A stretch of 64,000 nucleotides of DNA. It comes from an uncultured Clostridium sp. (GTDB lineage Bacteria; Bacillota; Clostridia; Clostridiales; Clostridiaceae). The DNA is taken from assembly GCF_947039605.1 (NCBI RefSeq), contig NZ_CAMQZG010000003.1:1-64000 (forward strand). The letters are read 5' to 3'. The notes under the pieces are model-generated. The model was not told the DNA's origin. It saw only the letters and a program-made list of their open reading frames with translations, and searched no databases. Shown piece by piece: positions 28,032-36,483 of this stretch. Made by a program: the position numbers and the translations under genes. Numbering within the stretch: the stretch's first letter is position 1; each line of letters starts with the position of its first letter.

Positions 28032-28071
28032 ATTTACGAGTATTTTATTTAGAAGTAAAATACTCGTAAAT
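28032..28071. repeat. Perfect 16-bp inverted repeat in the gap before rpsD
   Basis: ATTTACGAGTATTTTA and its exact complement TAAAATACTCGTAAAT flank an 8-base loop. Both convergent neighbours already have their own terminators (27937-27965 and 28122-28148), so this hairpin is extra. No known element is recognised. Confidence 0.75.
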
Positions 28072-28121
28072 TTTATAAAATAAGCTTTAAAATAGCTAAA
28101 ATTAAAAATTTACAAATAAAA

Positions 28122-28148
28122 AAAGGACCTAGAAAATCTAGATCCTTT
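28122..28148 (-). terminator. Terminator of rpsD
   Basis: AAAGGATCTAGA/TCTAGGTCCTTT on the reverse strand (one mismatch), then a seven-base T run (28117-28124 region). Confidence 0.88.
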
Positions 28149-28196
28149 CCTGAATAATACCAAAATAATATTGATATTACATTTTTGCATTCTATA

Positions 28197-28787
28197 CTAT
28201 TTTGAGTAGAACTCAACGATTAATTGTTCATTAATTGTTATTGGGAACTCTTCTCTAGTTGCAAATCTTACATAAACACCTTTGTATTCTTCAACGTTTT
28301 TCTCAACGTATGTTACTGTGCTTAAGTTGTTAGCAAAGTTTTCAGCAAACATTTCTGTTTTTCTTGACTTCTCTCTTAATACAACTTCGTCTCCTGGTTG
28401 TAATCTGTATGAAGGGATATCAATTTTTGATCCATTCACTAAGAAGTGTCCGTGGTTAACCATTTGTCTTGCTTGTCTGATTGAGCTAGCAAATCCCATT
28501 CTGTATACCATGTTATCTAATCTTGATTCTAAGATTCTTAATAACGCGTCACCAGCTTGCATATTACTATTGAAAGCTTCTTCAACATTTCTTCTGAATT
28601 GTTTTTCCATAACTCCATAGTAAGCTCTTAATCTTTGCTTTTCTAATAATTGAGTACCATAGTCTGATAACTTCTTATCAGCTCTGCTTGTTCCTCTTAA
28701 AGCTCGCTCCATTGCTTTTGGATGACCAGAAACATTTAATCCTAATCTTCTACACTGTTTGAAACGAGGTCCCATCATTTTTGCCAT
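28197..28787 (-). CDS. rpsD: Ribosomal protein S4
   Basis: Primary 16S rRNA-binding protein of the 30S subunit. 196 residues from ATG 28787, placed eight bases after GGAGGT; an in-frame TTG two codons upstream is less likely. N-terminal [16 protein letters not shown], central [19 protein letters not shown] and the S4 RNA-binding domain ([30 protein letters not shown]) are all present. Only one cysteine remains in the N-terminus, so this is the zinc-free (C-minus) form. It stands alone outside the alpha ribosomal operon, as in Bacillus or as the second S4 copy of several clostridia. Confidence 0.95.
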   Translation of the reverse strand: MAKMMGPRFKQCRRLGLNVSGHPKAMERALRGTSRADKKLSDYGTQLLEKQRLRAYYGVMEKQFRRNVEEAFNSNMQAGDALLRILESRLDNMVYRMGFASSIRQARQMVNHGHFLVNGSKIDIPSYRLQPGDEVVLREKSRKTEMFAENFANNLSTVTYVEKNVEEYKGVYVRFATREEFPITINEQLIVEFYSK

Positions 28788-28846
28788 TTGCAATTACCTC
28801 CATTGATAATTAAATTTATTTATTTTTGTACATTTAGTACTTATAC

Positions 28847-28875
28847 AATATATCATTTTATATTCAAGTTAACAA
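28847..28875 (-). promoter_or_regulatory. Promoter of rpsD
   Basis: Reverse strand TTGTTA (28870-28875), exactly 17 bases, TATATT (28847-28852); about 60 bases before the ATG. Confidence 0.6.
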
Positions 28876-28887
28876 GTCCTAAAATAA

Positions 28888-28917
28888 GAGTTACATAAAT
28901 TTATTTTTATATAACTC
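28888..28917 (-). terminator. Probable terminator of the phosphohexomutase gene
   Basis: GAGTTAtATAAA.../...TTTATgTAACTC stem followed by TTATTTTA on the reverse strand; stem is AT-rich and T run interrupted. Confidence 0.55.
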
Positions 28918-28992
28918 CCATTTTCTTGTCTTTTCTCGTTTTTTATCTATTTTAATTATAATTCCATCAAAAAATAGTATTATATCAAAAAT

Positions 28993-30480
28993 TTATTCAT
29001 GTTCTTCTAAAACTCTTAAACTTAATGCACTAAACTCCGTTAATATATTTTTCAACATATCTGTGATATTTTTCTGCATACCCGCTCTATCAGTTTCTAA
29101 GTTTATAACAAGAATTGGTTCATGTAATGATACCCTTATTAAAAACCATGATTTTGTGTTTTTCACATATACCTTTATTCCCTCATAGTTAGGACTACAT
29201 ATTACTAACTCTTCTGATTCCTCGGCTTTTTTTCTAAACTTCTCTAATATATTATTTCCATAAGCTCTAAAATCTTCTGTTTTTATATTTAATCTAAATT
29301 CATCCTCTTCAAAACTTTCTTTAAAGTTTTCTATTATACTAGATAGCACTTTTCCTTCTTGATTTAATTTTGCAAGTTTTATAAGTATTTTAGAAACTAA
29401 ATATGCACCATCATCTAAGAAGTAATTTTCCTTAATAGCTGCATGTCCTGATGTTTCTATTGCAAGGTCGCTCTCTTGTCCAATTTTATTTAGTCTTTTT
29501 GATTCATTTATAACATTTTTATATCCTCTTTTGAATCTATGATGTTTTCCACCAAGTGATTCTATAAATTCTTTTAAGCCTTCTGATGTTATTGAATCTG
29601 TAACTATAGTTGTACCTGGAACTTCCTCTAATATAATAGCTGATATTACTGCTATTAAACTATTTTTATTTATCTCTCTTCCATCTTTATCTACAACTGC
29701 TGCTCTATCTACATCTGTATCAAATATAATCCCAAGATCAGCTTTGCTTTTTATAACTGCATCACTTATAGATTTCATTGCTTCTTTATTTTCTGGGTTT
29801 GGAATATGATTTGGGAAATTTCCATCCGCATCTAAGAACTGGCTTCCCTTTGTGTCTGCACCTAAAGCTTCTAAGACATCATGTGCAAAAAAGCCTCCTG
29901 CACCATTTCCAGCATCAACTATTATTTTAAGCCCCTCTAAAGGTCTTTCTTTAGCTGTTGCTTGTCTTATTTTTTCTACTAAAACATTTGAATAATCACT
30001 TATTAAATCTTTATTTTCAACATTTCCAAGTTCATACTCTTTATCTATTCCTGTTGCTAACGCAATGACTTCCTTTAAATCTTCTTTTTCTAGTCCACCT
30101 TGATTTGTAAAGAATTTCATTCCATTGTATTGCTTTGGCATATGACTTGCTGTTAGCATTATAGACCCTGTTACTTTATATCCATCTAATATTGTACTCA
30201 TAAACATAGCTGGTGTTGTTGCCATGTTACAATCTACAACATCTACTCCCATTTTAGTTAATCCACTTATAGCTGATTTTTTTAATAAATCTCCTGTTAA
30301 TCTTGAGTCTTTCCCAAGTGCTACTGATATTTTAGTTTTATTTTTCTTATATAACCATTTAGAAAAACCAATTGCTATATTTTCAACTGCTTCTTCTGTT
30401 AAAGTAAGGTTAAAACCTTCATTATCTAATGCTATACCTCTAATATCTGTACCATTTTGTAGTTTTTCTAAAGTACTCAT
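28993..30480 (-). CDS. Alpha-D-phosphohexomutase (phosphomannomutase/phosphoglucomutase)
   Basis: Interconverts hexose 1- and 6-phosphates through a phosphoserine. Four-domain layout with the active serine in LTASHMPKQYNGMK (S112), metal loop FDTDVDRAAVVD (about 254-265), sugar loop ETSGHAAIKEN and a C-terminal phosphate-binding segment (WFLIRVSLHEP). 495 residues, which fits the PMM/PGM group better than GlmM (about 450) or PgcA (about 575). ATG at 30480 lies behind CTAGGAGTGATTAG. Substrate preference (mannose, glucose or both) is undecided. Monocistronic. Confidence 0.88.
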   Translation of the reverse strand: MSTLEKLQNGTDIRGIALDNEGFNLTLTEEAVENIAIGFSKWLYKKNKTKISVALGKDSRLTGDLLKKSAISGLTKMGVDVVDCNMATTPAMFMSTILDGYKVTGSIMLTASHMPKQYNGMKFFTNQGGLEKEDLKEVIALATGIDKEYELGNVENKDLISDYSNVLVEKIRQATAKERPLEGLKIIVDAGNGAGGFFAHDVLEALGADTKGSQFLDADGNFPNHIPNPENKEAMKSISDAVIKSKADLGIIFDTDVDRAAVVDKDGREINKNSLIAVISAIILEEVPGTTIVTDSITSEGLKEFIESLGGKHHRFKRGYKNVINESKRLNKIGQESDLAIETSGHAAIKENYFLDDGAYLVSKILIKLAKLNQEGKVLSSIIENFKESFEEDEFRLNIKTEDFRAYGNNILEKFRKKAEESEELVICSPNYEGIKVYVKNTKSWFLIRVSLHEPILVINLETDRAGMQKNITDMLKNILTEFSALSLRVLEEHE

Positions 30481-30595
30481 CTAATCACTCCTAGTTCATC
30501 TTTTGTTTGAAATATTTACAATTTTATTATATACTATTTCATTGACAACGTATACTTAGTATGATTTTCTCTCTTTACAATAATTGAGCATAAAG

Positions 30596-30616
30596 CCCAC
30601 GAACTTTAGTCGTGGG
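30596..30616 (+). mobile_element. Solo IS200/IS605-like end hairpin (remnant)
   Basis: CCCACGA-ACTTTAG-TCGTGGG preceded by AAAG and followed by AGTGTCAAG. This GC-rich hairpin in AT-rich DNA has the look of the right end of IS200/IS605 elements (the 3' end of TnpB guide RNAs). No tnpA or tnpB is nearby, so it would be a leftover end or a small palindrome-associated element. Confidence 0.5.
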
Positions 30617-30633
30617 AGTGTCAAGTTAAATCT

Positions 30634-31014
30634 CTAATTCTTAGCTATCCTATCTTTAAAGTTATTTTTTAGTACTATTATTGCTTTTTCTAATTCATCC
30701 TCATTAGTTCCACTTATAAAATCCCATTGCTCTATTATAAATTCTTTTATGTCATCTAATATTTTCTCTATATCATTAATTTCTAATATTCTATTATTAA
30801 AATTTATTTTAGCCTTTTTAACTTTTATATCTATTGTTACTTTTTCAATCCCTTTTATAACACCTGGAACTTCATCTAATAAATAGAAATATTCACTATA
30901 TTCATCTTTTAACTTTACTGCTGTTTCAAATATAACTTCTACCTGTCCCTCTTCAATTTCTTTAACTTTAAACTTAAAACCTTTTCTAATAAGCATCTCT
31001 TTAAATTTATTCAT
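30634..31014 (-). CDS. Small protein of unknown function
   Basis: 126 residues from ATG 31014, which follows AAAAAAGGAGTAGATATT; a longer frame from 31101 has no ribosome site and a Lys-rich non-conserved start. The protein is half beta (FKFKVKEIEEGQVEVIFETAVKL, IEKVTIDIKVKKAKINF) and half helical with an acidic C-terminus (FIIEQWDFISGTNEDELEKAI). No signal peptide, membrane helix or catalytic motif. I do not recognise it. It is transcribed alone, upstream of the IS-like hairpin and after the speB terminator on the same strand. Confidence 0.65.
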   Translation of the reverse strand: MNKFKEMLIRKGFKFKVKEIEEGQVEVIFETAVKLKDEYSEYFYLLDEVPGVIKGIEKVTIDIKVKKAKINFNNRILEINDIEKILDDIKEFIIEQWDFISGTNEDELEKAIIVLKNNFKDRIAKN

Positions 31015-31126
31015 AATATCTACTCCTTTTTTATTTATAGAATATACTATGCTTTTCTTCTTGTATTTTTGCCTAAAGTCATTTTTTATTTGTTTATTCA
31101 AAATATTTTATCTTAAAGCAATAAAG

Positions 31127-31163
31127 AAAGCAGATTACACTTGTTATAAATGTAATCTGCTTT
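31127..31163 (-). terminator. Terminator of the polyamine operon
   Basis: AAAGCAGATTACA pairs with TGTAATCTGCTTT around an 11-base loop; on the reverse strand it is followed by TTTCTTTATT, right after speB. Confidence 0.88.
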
Positions 31164-31173
31164 ATATATCTAT

Positions 31174-32022
31174 CTATTTACTCACTAGTAAAAGCATTTC
31201 TCTTAATACTTTACAAGCAACAGCCGTTGAAACACCACTTTGATCATAATGTGGTGATAGTTCATTTATATCAAATGCTACTATATTCAAATCTTTCATT
31301 GCTTTAATCCCAGCTATCATTTCTCTAAATGTAATTCCACCAGCTTCAGGAGTTCCTGTCCCTGGGAATATTGATGGGTCTAATACATCAAGGTCTATTG
31401 TTACATAAACATTTTTACCTTTTAAATTTTCTGCAATTTCACTTAATGTTTCTGCATCAAATTTTCTTGTGTAAACATGCTCTTTTCCCCAATAGATTTC
31501 TTCTTTTGATCCTGATCTTATACCAAATTGGTAAATTTTATCATCACCAACTATTTCCCAACATCTTTTCATTACGCTTGCATGAGATAATTTCTCTCCC
31601 ATATAATCGTCTCTTAAATCTGCATGGGCATCAAAGTGTATAATGTGTAGATCCTCATATTTTTTAGCTACACTTCTAATAGCACCTAAAGTTACAAGAT
31701 GTTCTCCACCTATCATTACAGGCATTTTTCCATCTGCTAATACTTCATCAGAAAAATCTTCTATAATTTTTAAAGTTCTCTGTGCATTACCAAATGGGAA
31801 TTCTAAATCTCCAGCATCAAAATAACAATAGTCTTCCATATCCTTATCTTGGTATGTGCTATAAGTTTCTAAACCATAAGAATCTGGTCTCATTGCTTGA
31901 CTTGCAAATCTTGTCCCTGGTTTAAATGATGTTGTTGAATCAAATGGAGCACCATAAATTACAATGCTTGATTCCTCATACTCATTATCACATGACATAA
32001 GTGTTGTAAGGTTTCTATTCAT
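31174..32022 (-). CDS. speB: Agmatinase
   Basis: Hydrolyses agmatine to putrescine and urea with a binuclear Mn centre. Ureohydrolase motifs: GGEHLVTLGA, FDAHADLRDDY and VTIDLDVLDPSIFPGTGTP, carrying the His/Asp metal ligands. 282 residues from ATG 32022, placed after GGAGGCTAGAA; the longer frame from 32067 reads back into speE. It overlaps the speE stop by eight bases, so translation is coupled. Last gene of speD-speA-speE-speB. Confidence 0.94.
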   Translation of the reverse strand: MNRNLTTLMSCDNEYEESSIVIYGAPFDSTTSFKPGTRFASQAMRPDSYGLETYSTYQDKDMEDYCYFDAGDLEFPFGNAQRTLKIIEDFSDEVLADGKMPVMIGGEHLVTLGAIRSVAKKYEDLHIIHFDAHADLRDDYMGEKLSHASVMKRCWEIVGDDKIYQFGIRSGSKEEIYWGKEHVYTRKFDAETLSEIAENLKGKNVYVTIDLDVLDPSIFPGTGTPEAGGITFREMIAGIKAMKDLNIVAFDINELSPHYDQSGVSTAVACKVLREMLLLVSK

Positions 32023-32872
32023 TTCTAGCCTCCGCAAGCATTTTTTTAACATAGTTAGGTAATGCAAATGCTCCTGTATGAACTTCTGTATTATAATATT
32101 TAGTCTCTAATCCAAGTTTGTTCCAATCTTCTACTGTAGGATTGTTTAATGGATCATATTTTTTTGAAGCAAATCCAAATAACCAATGTCCTGATGGATA
32201 TGTTGGTATATGAGCTTGGTAAACTCTACATACTGGGAAACACTCTTTTATTCTTTTATGAGCTCTCATCATGTTTTTAGCATACTCCTCATAGTAAGGA
32301 CTTTCATGTTGGTTAACAAGTATTCCTTCTTCGTTTAATGCTTTAAAACAATTTCCGTAGAACTCTTTTGTAAATAGTCCTTCTCCTGGTCCAAATGGAT
32401 CTGTTGAGTCAACAATTATTAAATCATACTTGTTTTCAACACCTCTAACAAATTTTAAACCATCTTCATAATAAAGATTTACTCTTGGGTCTGTTAATTT
32501 TTCTGCTGTTTGAGGTAAGTATTTAACGCATACATCAACAACTAACTTATCTATTTCAACCATATCTATATTTTCGATATTTTTATATCTTGTAAGTTCT
32601 CTTACAGTTCCACCATCTCCTGCACCAATAACTAATACATTTTTGATGTCAGGGTTTGTAGCCATAGGAACGTGAACTATCATATCATGATAGATAAATT
32701 CATCTTTTTCTGTTACCATCATAAGTCCATCTAATGTAAAGAATGTTCCAAATTCATTTGACTTAAACACGTCTATAGTTTGAAATTCACTTTTCCCACT
32801 ATATAACTGTTCCTTAACTTTTATTGAAAATCTTACTTCTGGTGTATGTTCTTCTGTATACCATAATTCCAT
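32015..32872 (-). CDS. speE: Spermidine synthase
   Basis: Transfers aminopropyl from decarboxylated S-adenosylmethionine to putrescine. Motifs: N-terminal LDGLMMVTEKDEFIYHDM, the nucleotide site VLVIGAGDGGTVREL, VEIDKLVV and the catalytic DSTDPFGPGEGLF loop. 285 residues, normal. It overlaps speB and lies 16 bases after the decarboxylase gene, so all polyamine enzymes come from one transcript. Confidence 0.95.
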   Translation of the reverse strand: MELWYTEEHTPEVRFSIKVKEQLYSGKSEFQTIDVFKSNEFGTFFTLDGLMMVTEKDEFIYHDMIVHVPMATNPDIKNVLVIGAGDGGTVRELTRYKNIENIDMVEIDKLVVDVCVKYLPQTAEKLTDPRVNLYYEDGLKFVRGVENKYDLIIVDSTDPFGPGEGLFTKEFYGNCFKALNEEGILVNQHESPYYEEYAKNMMRAHKRIKECFPVCRVYQAHIPTYPSGHWLFGFASKKYDPLNNPTVEDWNKLGLETKYYNTEVHTGAFALPNYVKKMLAEARNE

Positions 32873-32888
32873 ATCTAAATCGCTCCTC

Positions 32889-34343
32889 TTATTTTAATAC
32901 TTTTATTTCTTCTACTCTCATATCTTCAAGCCCAGTCATAAGACTACCTTTATTTTTAGAGTATAGAATAAATTCAATTGCTTCTTTTGTTATTAATTCT
33001 CCTGGTGCAAGGATTGGTATCCCTGGAGGATAACACATTACAAACTCTCCTGAAATACGTCCCTCACTCTCTATAATCTTTATTGATTCTCTTTCAGAAT
33101 AAAAGGCCTCTTTTGGAGTTACTTTTAATATAGGGCTTATATATTCTTGCTCTATTAAATCTCTCTTATCCTCTTTATAGTGAACCCTTTGAATCTCATA
33201 AAGTGCTGCTACAAGTCTTTCAATATTGTAATCTGTATCCCCTACTGATATTATCGCTAGTATATTACCAACATCACCAAGTTCTATTTGAATATCATAT
33301 TCATCTCTTAATATATCATAAACTTCTATGCCTGCAAGACCCACATCAAGTGTATTTACTACAAGTTTTGTAATATCAAAATCAAAAATATTTTTTCCAT
33401 TAACTATTTCTCTAGAAAAAGCATAATAGTGTTTAATTTTATTTATTTCAGCTCTTGCATAATTTGCTTTTTTAACTATACTCTCAACAATATCTTCACC
33501 TTTTAATGCAAGATTTCTTCTTGCTATATCAAGAGATGACATAAGTAGATATGACCCACTAGTTGTCTGTGTTAAGTTTATTATAGTTCTCATATATGAT
33601 GGAGATATTTTATCTGTATTTAATAATAGTAATGAACTCTGAGTAAGTGATCCACCTGTTTTATGAACACTAACAGCTGACATATGACAGCCTGCTTCCA
33701 TTGCTGAGATTGGAAGGTCTTTCCCAAAGTATAAGTGTGTACCATGAGCTTCATCTGCTAATACAAGCATATTATTCTCTTCTGCAAGCTTAACTATACT
33801 TTTTAAGTCTGAACAAATCCCATAGTATGTTGGGTTATTAACAAATATAGCTTTAGCATCTGGATTTTCTTTAACAACTTTTTTTATTTCATCAAGGTCC
33901 ATCCCAAGTGAAATACCAAGTTTGCTATGAATACCCGGATTTATATATATAGGTGTTGCACCGGCTAATATAAGTGCATTTATAGCTGATATATGAACAT
34001 TTCTTGGCAAGATAATTTTGTCACCTTCCCTACAGATACTCATAATCATGGCTTGTACTGCAGATGTAGTTCCATTCACCATAAAAAATGAATGTTTTGC
34101 TCCAAATGCTTTTGCTGCAAGTTCTTCTGCCTCTTTTATAACAGATGTAGGATGACAAAGATTATCAAGAGGTTTCATTGAATTAACATCTACTGATAGA
34201 CATTTTTCTCCAAGAAATTCTTTTAACTCTGGATTTCCTCTTCCCTGTTTGTGTCCTGGAACATCAAAAGGAACAATTTTGTTCTTTCTATATTGTTTTA
34301 AAGCTTCATAAATCGGAGCTTTTTCTTGCTCAATCTTACTCAC
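32889..34343 (-). CDS. speA: Arginine/lysine/ornithine decarboxylase, short PLP fold-I type (probable arginine decarboxylase)
   Basis: 484 residues, the short Orn/Lys/Arg decarboxylase family typified by Bacillus SpeA. N-terminal PFDVPGHKQGRGN, PLP-stacking LVLADEAHGTHLYF (D197, H200) and the PLP lysine in SVHKTGGSLTQ (K228) are visible, with a small C-terminal domain (YPPGIPILAPGE). Arginine is the likely substrate because speB for agmatine is in the operon; lysine or ornithine activity cannot be ruled out from sequence. The ATG at 34343 follows TAGGAGGGAAGGCAAG; 12 bases separate it from speD. Confidence 0.9.
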   Translation of the reverse strand: MSKIEQEKAPIYEALKQYRKNKIVPFDVPGHKQGRGNPELKEFLGEKCLSVDVNSMKPLDNLCHPTSVIKEAEELAAKAFGAKHSFFMVNGTTSAVQAMIMSICREGDKIILPRNVHISAINALILAGATPIYINPGIHSKLGISLGMDLDEIKKVVKENPDAKAIFVNNPTYYGICSDLKSIVKLAEENNMLVLADEAHGTHLYFGKDLPISAMEAGCHMSAVSVHKTGGSLTQSSLLLLNTDKISPSYMRTIINLTQTTSGSYLLMSSLDIARRNLALKGEDIVESIVKKANYARAEINKIKHYYAFSREIVNGKNIFDFDITKLVVNTLDVGLAGIEVYDILRDEYDIQIELGDVGNILAIISVGDTDYNIERLVAALYEIQRVHYKEDKRDLIEQEYISPILKVTPKEAFYSERESIKIIESEGRISGEFVMCYPPGIPILAPGELITKEAIEFILYSKNKGSLMTGLEDMRVEEIKVLK

Positions 34344-34355
34344 TTGCCTTCCCTC

Positions 34356-35168
34356 CTAATATAAATTAGTTCCTGAATATATCTCTATCATCTCTTTTGA
34401 TAATCCATCTCTTATGTTAAGTCTTTGAATTGGTGATAATTCACAACTCTCTGTATTAAATAAGTAATTATCTAATTTAATTTCTTTAATCATCATTTTT
34501 GTATGATATATATTTGCTTGATATACATTTATATCAGTTGCATCATAATTTTTCAGCGTATCTTTATCTATAAAGTTTTGTATTGAATTTATATCATGAT
34601 CTATAAATAATTTCTTACCATCTACATCTCTTGTAAATCCTCTTACTTTATAATCAACAGTGATAACATCTGAATCAAAACTTTCTATAAGATAATTTAA
34701 AGCATTAATTGGAGAAATATGTCCACATGTTGAAACATCTATATCAACTCTAAAAGTTGTTATTTCCTTATTAGGATGGCACTCTGGATACGTATGAACA
34801 GTTACATGACTTTTATCTAGGTGAGCTACAACAGCATCTCTATACTGAATTTCAAAGTCTTCAAGTCTTCCTTTATTACATGACTTATCAACTAGCTCGT
34901 CATCTATCTCTTCCTCACATATAAGTAGAGTTACACTAGCTCCTTGTGGTTCATAATCTTGTTTTGAAATATTTAAAACACTTGCTCCTATTGCTTTTGT
35001 CACATCACATAAAATATTAGTTAATCTTTCGGCATTGTACTGCTCATCTATATATTTTATATAATCTTGTTTATCCTTCTCAGTTTTTGTATAACAAACA
35101 TCATAAATATTAAAACTTAATGTTTTTGTTAAATTGTTAAAACCATAAAGACGAATTTTTTCACTCAA
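34356..35168 (-). CDS. speD: S-adenosylmethionine decarboxylase proenzyme (E. coli type)
   Basis: Self-cleaving pyruvoyl enzyme that provides the aminopropyl donor for SpeE. The processing site [13 protein letters not shown] is clear (cleavage between K119 and S120, Ser becoming the pyruvoyl), with the following [20 protein letters not shown] block. 270 residues, the class 1A (E. coli-like) length rather than the short Bacillus SpeH form. TTG start at 35168 behind GAGGTGAGG. First gene of the polyamine operon. Confidence 0.93.
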   Translation of the reverse strand: MSEKIRLYGFNNLTKTLSFNIYDVCYTKTEKDKQDYIKYIDEQYNAERLTNILCDVTKAIGASVLNISKQDYEPQGASVTLLICEEEIDDELVDKSCNKGRLEDFEIQYRDAVVAHLDKSHVTVHTYPECHPNKEITTFRVDIDVSTCGHISPINALNYLIESFDSDVITVDYKVRGFTRDVDGKKLFIDHDINSIQNFIDKDTLKNYDATDINVYQANIYHTKMMIKEIKLDNYLFNTESCELSPIQRLNIRDGLSKEMIEIYSGTNLY

Positions 35169-35264
35169 TTCCTCACCTCATCAAATTGTATTAATTTTTT
35201 ACTTACTTATTATATATTAATATTAATCAAATTTGTATATGTTTTTTTCTTTTCCATAAAAAAA

Positions 35265-35297
35265 ACCTGTATAAGATAGATTTTATCCTATACAAGT
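35265..35297 (-). terminator. Terminator of the NUDIX-like gene
   Basis: ACTTGTATAGGATA pairs with TATCTTATACAGGT (one mismatch) and is followed by eight T on the reverse strand. Confidence 0.9.
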
Positions 35298-35321
35298 AGT
35301 ATCAACAAGCCAAAAATTTTA

Positions 35322-35702
35322 TTAAATTTCCCAGTAATCGTCTAGTATAAGCTTATCTGACTCAATAAAGTTATATTTTTCTAAGTCTTTCTTAGAAATC
35401 CATTCCCAACCTACAATACTTGTATGACAAGACACTTTTTCTCTTAAAACACATGTAAATACAATATTTGATTCCTCATCATTTATTTTATATGTGGCAA
35501 ATTCTTTAATATCAAATCCTATAGTCTTAAGTTCTTCTTTAAGTATTCTATGTACACACTTATCTAGTGTCTCATTAACTTTTTTGTTTTTTCCAACTAG
35601 ACTCCATAACTTTGGCTCATTCTTTACAACTTTTTTCTGAACAACTAAAATATTTTCAAAATCATCCTTAACAATAACTTCACAATGCGTAATATTACTC
35701 AT
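35322..35702 (-). CDS. NUDIX-fold protein with a degenerate NUDIX box
   Basis: 126 residues from ATG 35702 (GAGGGGGACTTATC before it). The fold is recognisable: beta start CEVIVKDDFENILVVQKK, LWSLVGKNKKVNETLDKCVHRILKEELKTIGFD, and a C-terminal VGWEWISKKDLEKYNF. The box should read Gx5Ex7REUxEExGU; here the RE pair is RI and the last Gly is Lys, while the EE pair is kept. Metal-dependent hydrolysis may therefore be weak or lost, as in NUDIX proteins recruited as regulators. Monocistronic, upstream of the speD promoter region. Substrate unknown. Confidence 0.75.
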   Translation of the reverse strand: MSNITHCEVIVKDDFENILVVQKKVVKNEPKLWSLVGKNKKVNETLDKCVHRILKEELKTIGFDIKEFATYKINDEESNIVFTCVLREKVSCHTSIVGWEWISKKDLEKYNFIESDKLILDDYWEI

Positions 35703-35805
35703 GATAAGTCCCCCTCTTAAAATCATTCTATTAAAAACAGTTTTCTCTTAAATTTATTATACTATATTTTTGCAAAAAACTTTGTTAATTTTACTTTAAT
35801 AAAAA

Positions 35806-35832
35806 AAAGATGTCGAAACTTTCGACATCTTT
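35806..35832 (-). terminator. Terminator of the 138-aa protein gene
   Basis: Perfect AAAGATGTCGAAA/TTTCGACATCTTT stem followed by eight T on the reverse strand. Confidence 0.9.
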
Positions 35833-35837
35833 ACATT

Positions 35838-36254
35838 CTATTGCTCTCTAACGCATATTTCTCTAATAACTAATGTTGACCAATTTTCTCCATCATTAGA
35901 TATCCACTCTGCATCCATATCCATAAATTTAAGCCATGCATTTAAACCAAATGTTTTTCTAGTTACATTTGCAAGTCTTCTTCCATGAACTTGCTTGATT
36001 TCCTCTAAAAGGTCACCTTGTTCTTTTTCATTTAACTCCTGATCTAAAAGAGGTCTTATTCTCTCACAACACTCTATGTATGATTTTGCATCTTCAAAAT
36101 ATAATTCATCAGCTACAACTTGTCTTTCTTGATTTAAGTAATCCATAGCCTCGTTTATCTCATCTGCATTTGATAAGTGTTTTTTAGCTATTCTTAATGC
36201 CTCTAAATCTCTATCTAATCTTGAAACTTTTTTCTCTAATTCGTAATGTCTCAT
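35838..36254 (-). CDS. Conserved-looking protein of unknown function
   Basis: 138 residues from ATG 36254 (MRHYELEKK), which follows AAGGAAGATATT; an upstream ATG at 36284 has no ribosome site. The first about 85 residues are helical and charged (coiled-coil-like, LEKKVSRLDRDLEALRIAKKHL), the rest mixed with a Trp/Asp-rich C-terminus (FGLNAWLKFMDMDAEWISNDG). No membrane segment or known motif. Terminated by its own hairpin. I do not recognise the family. Confidence 0.65.
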   Translation of the reverse strand: MRHYELEKKVSRLDRDLEALRIAKKHLSNADEINEAMDYLNQERQVVADELYFEDAKSYIECCERIRPLLDQELNEKEQGDLLEEIKQVHGRRLANVTRKTFGLNAWLKFMDMDAEWISNDGENWSTLVIREICVREQ

Positions 36255-36351
36255 AATATCTTCCTTATTAAGTAAACTTATCATCTTTATTAATGATAGT
36301 GTTTTTATTATATCATTTTAATTGTATTTTTTCATTTAAATTTAACAATAA

Positions 36352-36408
36352 CAAATTTAATTTAATTTTCTCTAGCTCAAATGCAAAGAGTAAATTAAAT
36401 TAAATTTG
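36352..36408. repeat. Long inverted repeat, 22-bp arms
   Basis: Left arm CAAATTTAATTTAATTTTCT plus CT (36352-36373) pairs with 36387-36408 with one mismatch; loop of 13 bases. The outer 14 bases of each arm are perfectly complementary. No T run follows, so it is not an ordinary terminator. Confidence 0.75.
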
Positions 36409-36462
36409 CAATAAAGTCCAAGCAATACTATAATTAGGTATTATTTATAGTACGGTGAAATA

Positions 36463-36483
36463 CCCACCACCTATAGAAGTGGG
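36463..36483 (+). mobile_element. Second solo IS200/IS605-like end hairpin
   Basis: CCCAC-CACCTATAGAA-GTGGG, preceded by CGGTGAAATA and followed by AGAATTCTC. The sequence type is familiar from right ends of clostridial IS200/IS605 elements, from memory rather than a search. No transposase or tnpB remains beside it. Confidence 0.45.

Noticed and set aside
26386..28787. toxSAS-antitoxin pair hypothesis for the RelA/SpoT gene
   Set aside because: The next gene is rpsD on the other strand 280 bases away and clpB lies upstream in divergent direction; no small antitoxin-like gene is adjacent.
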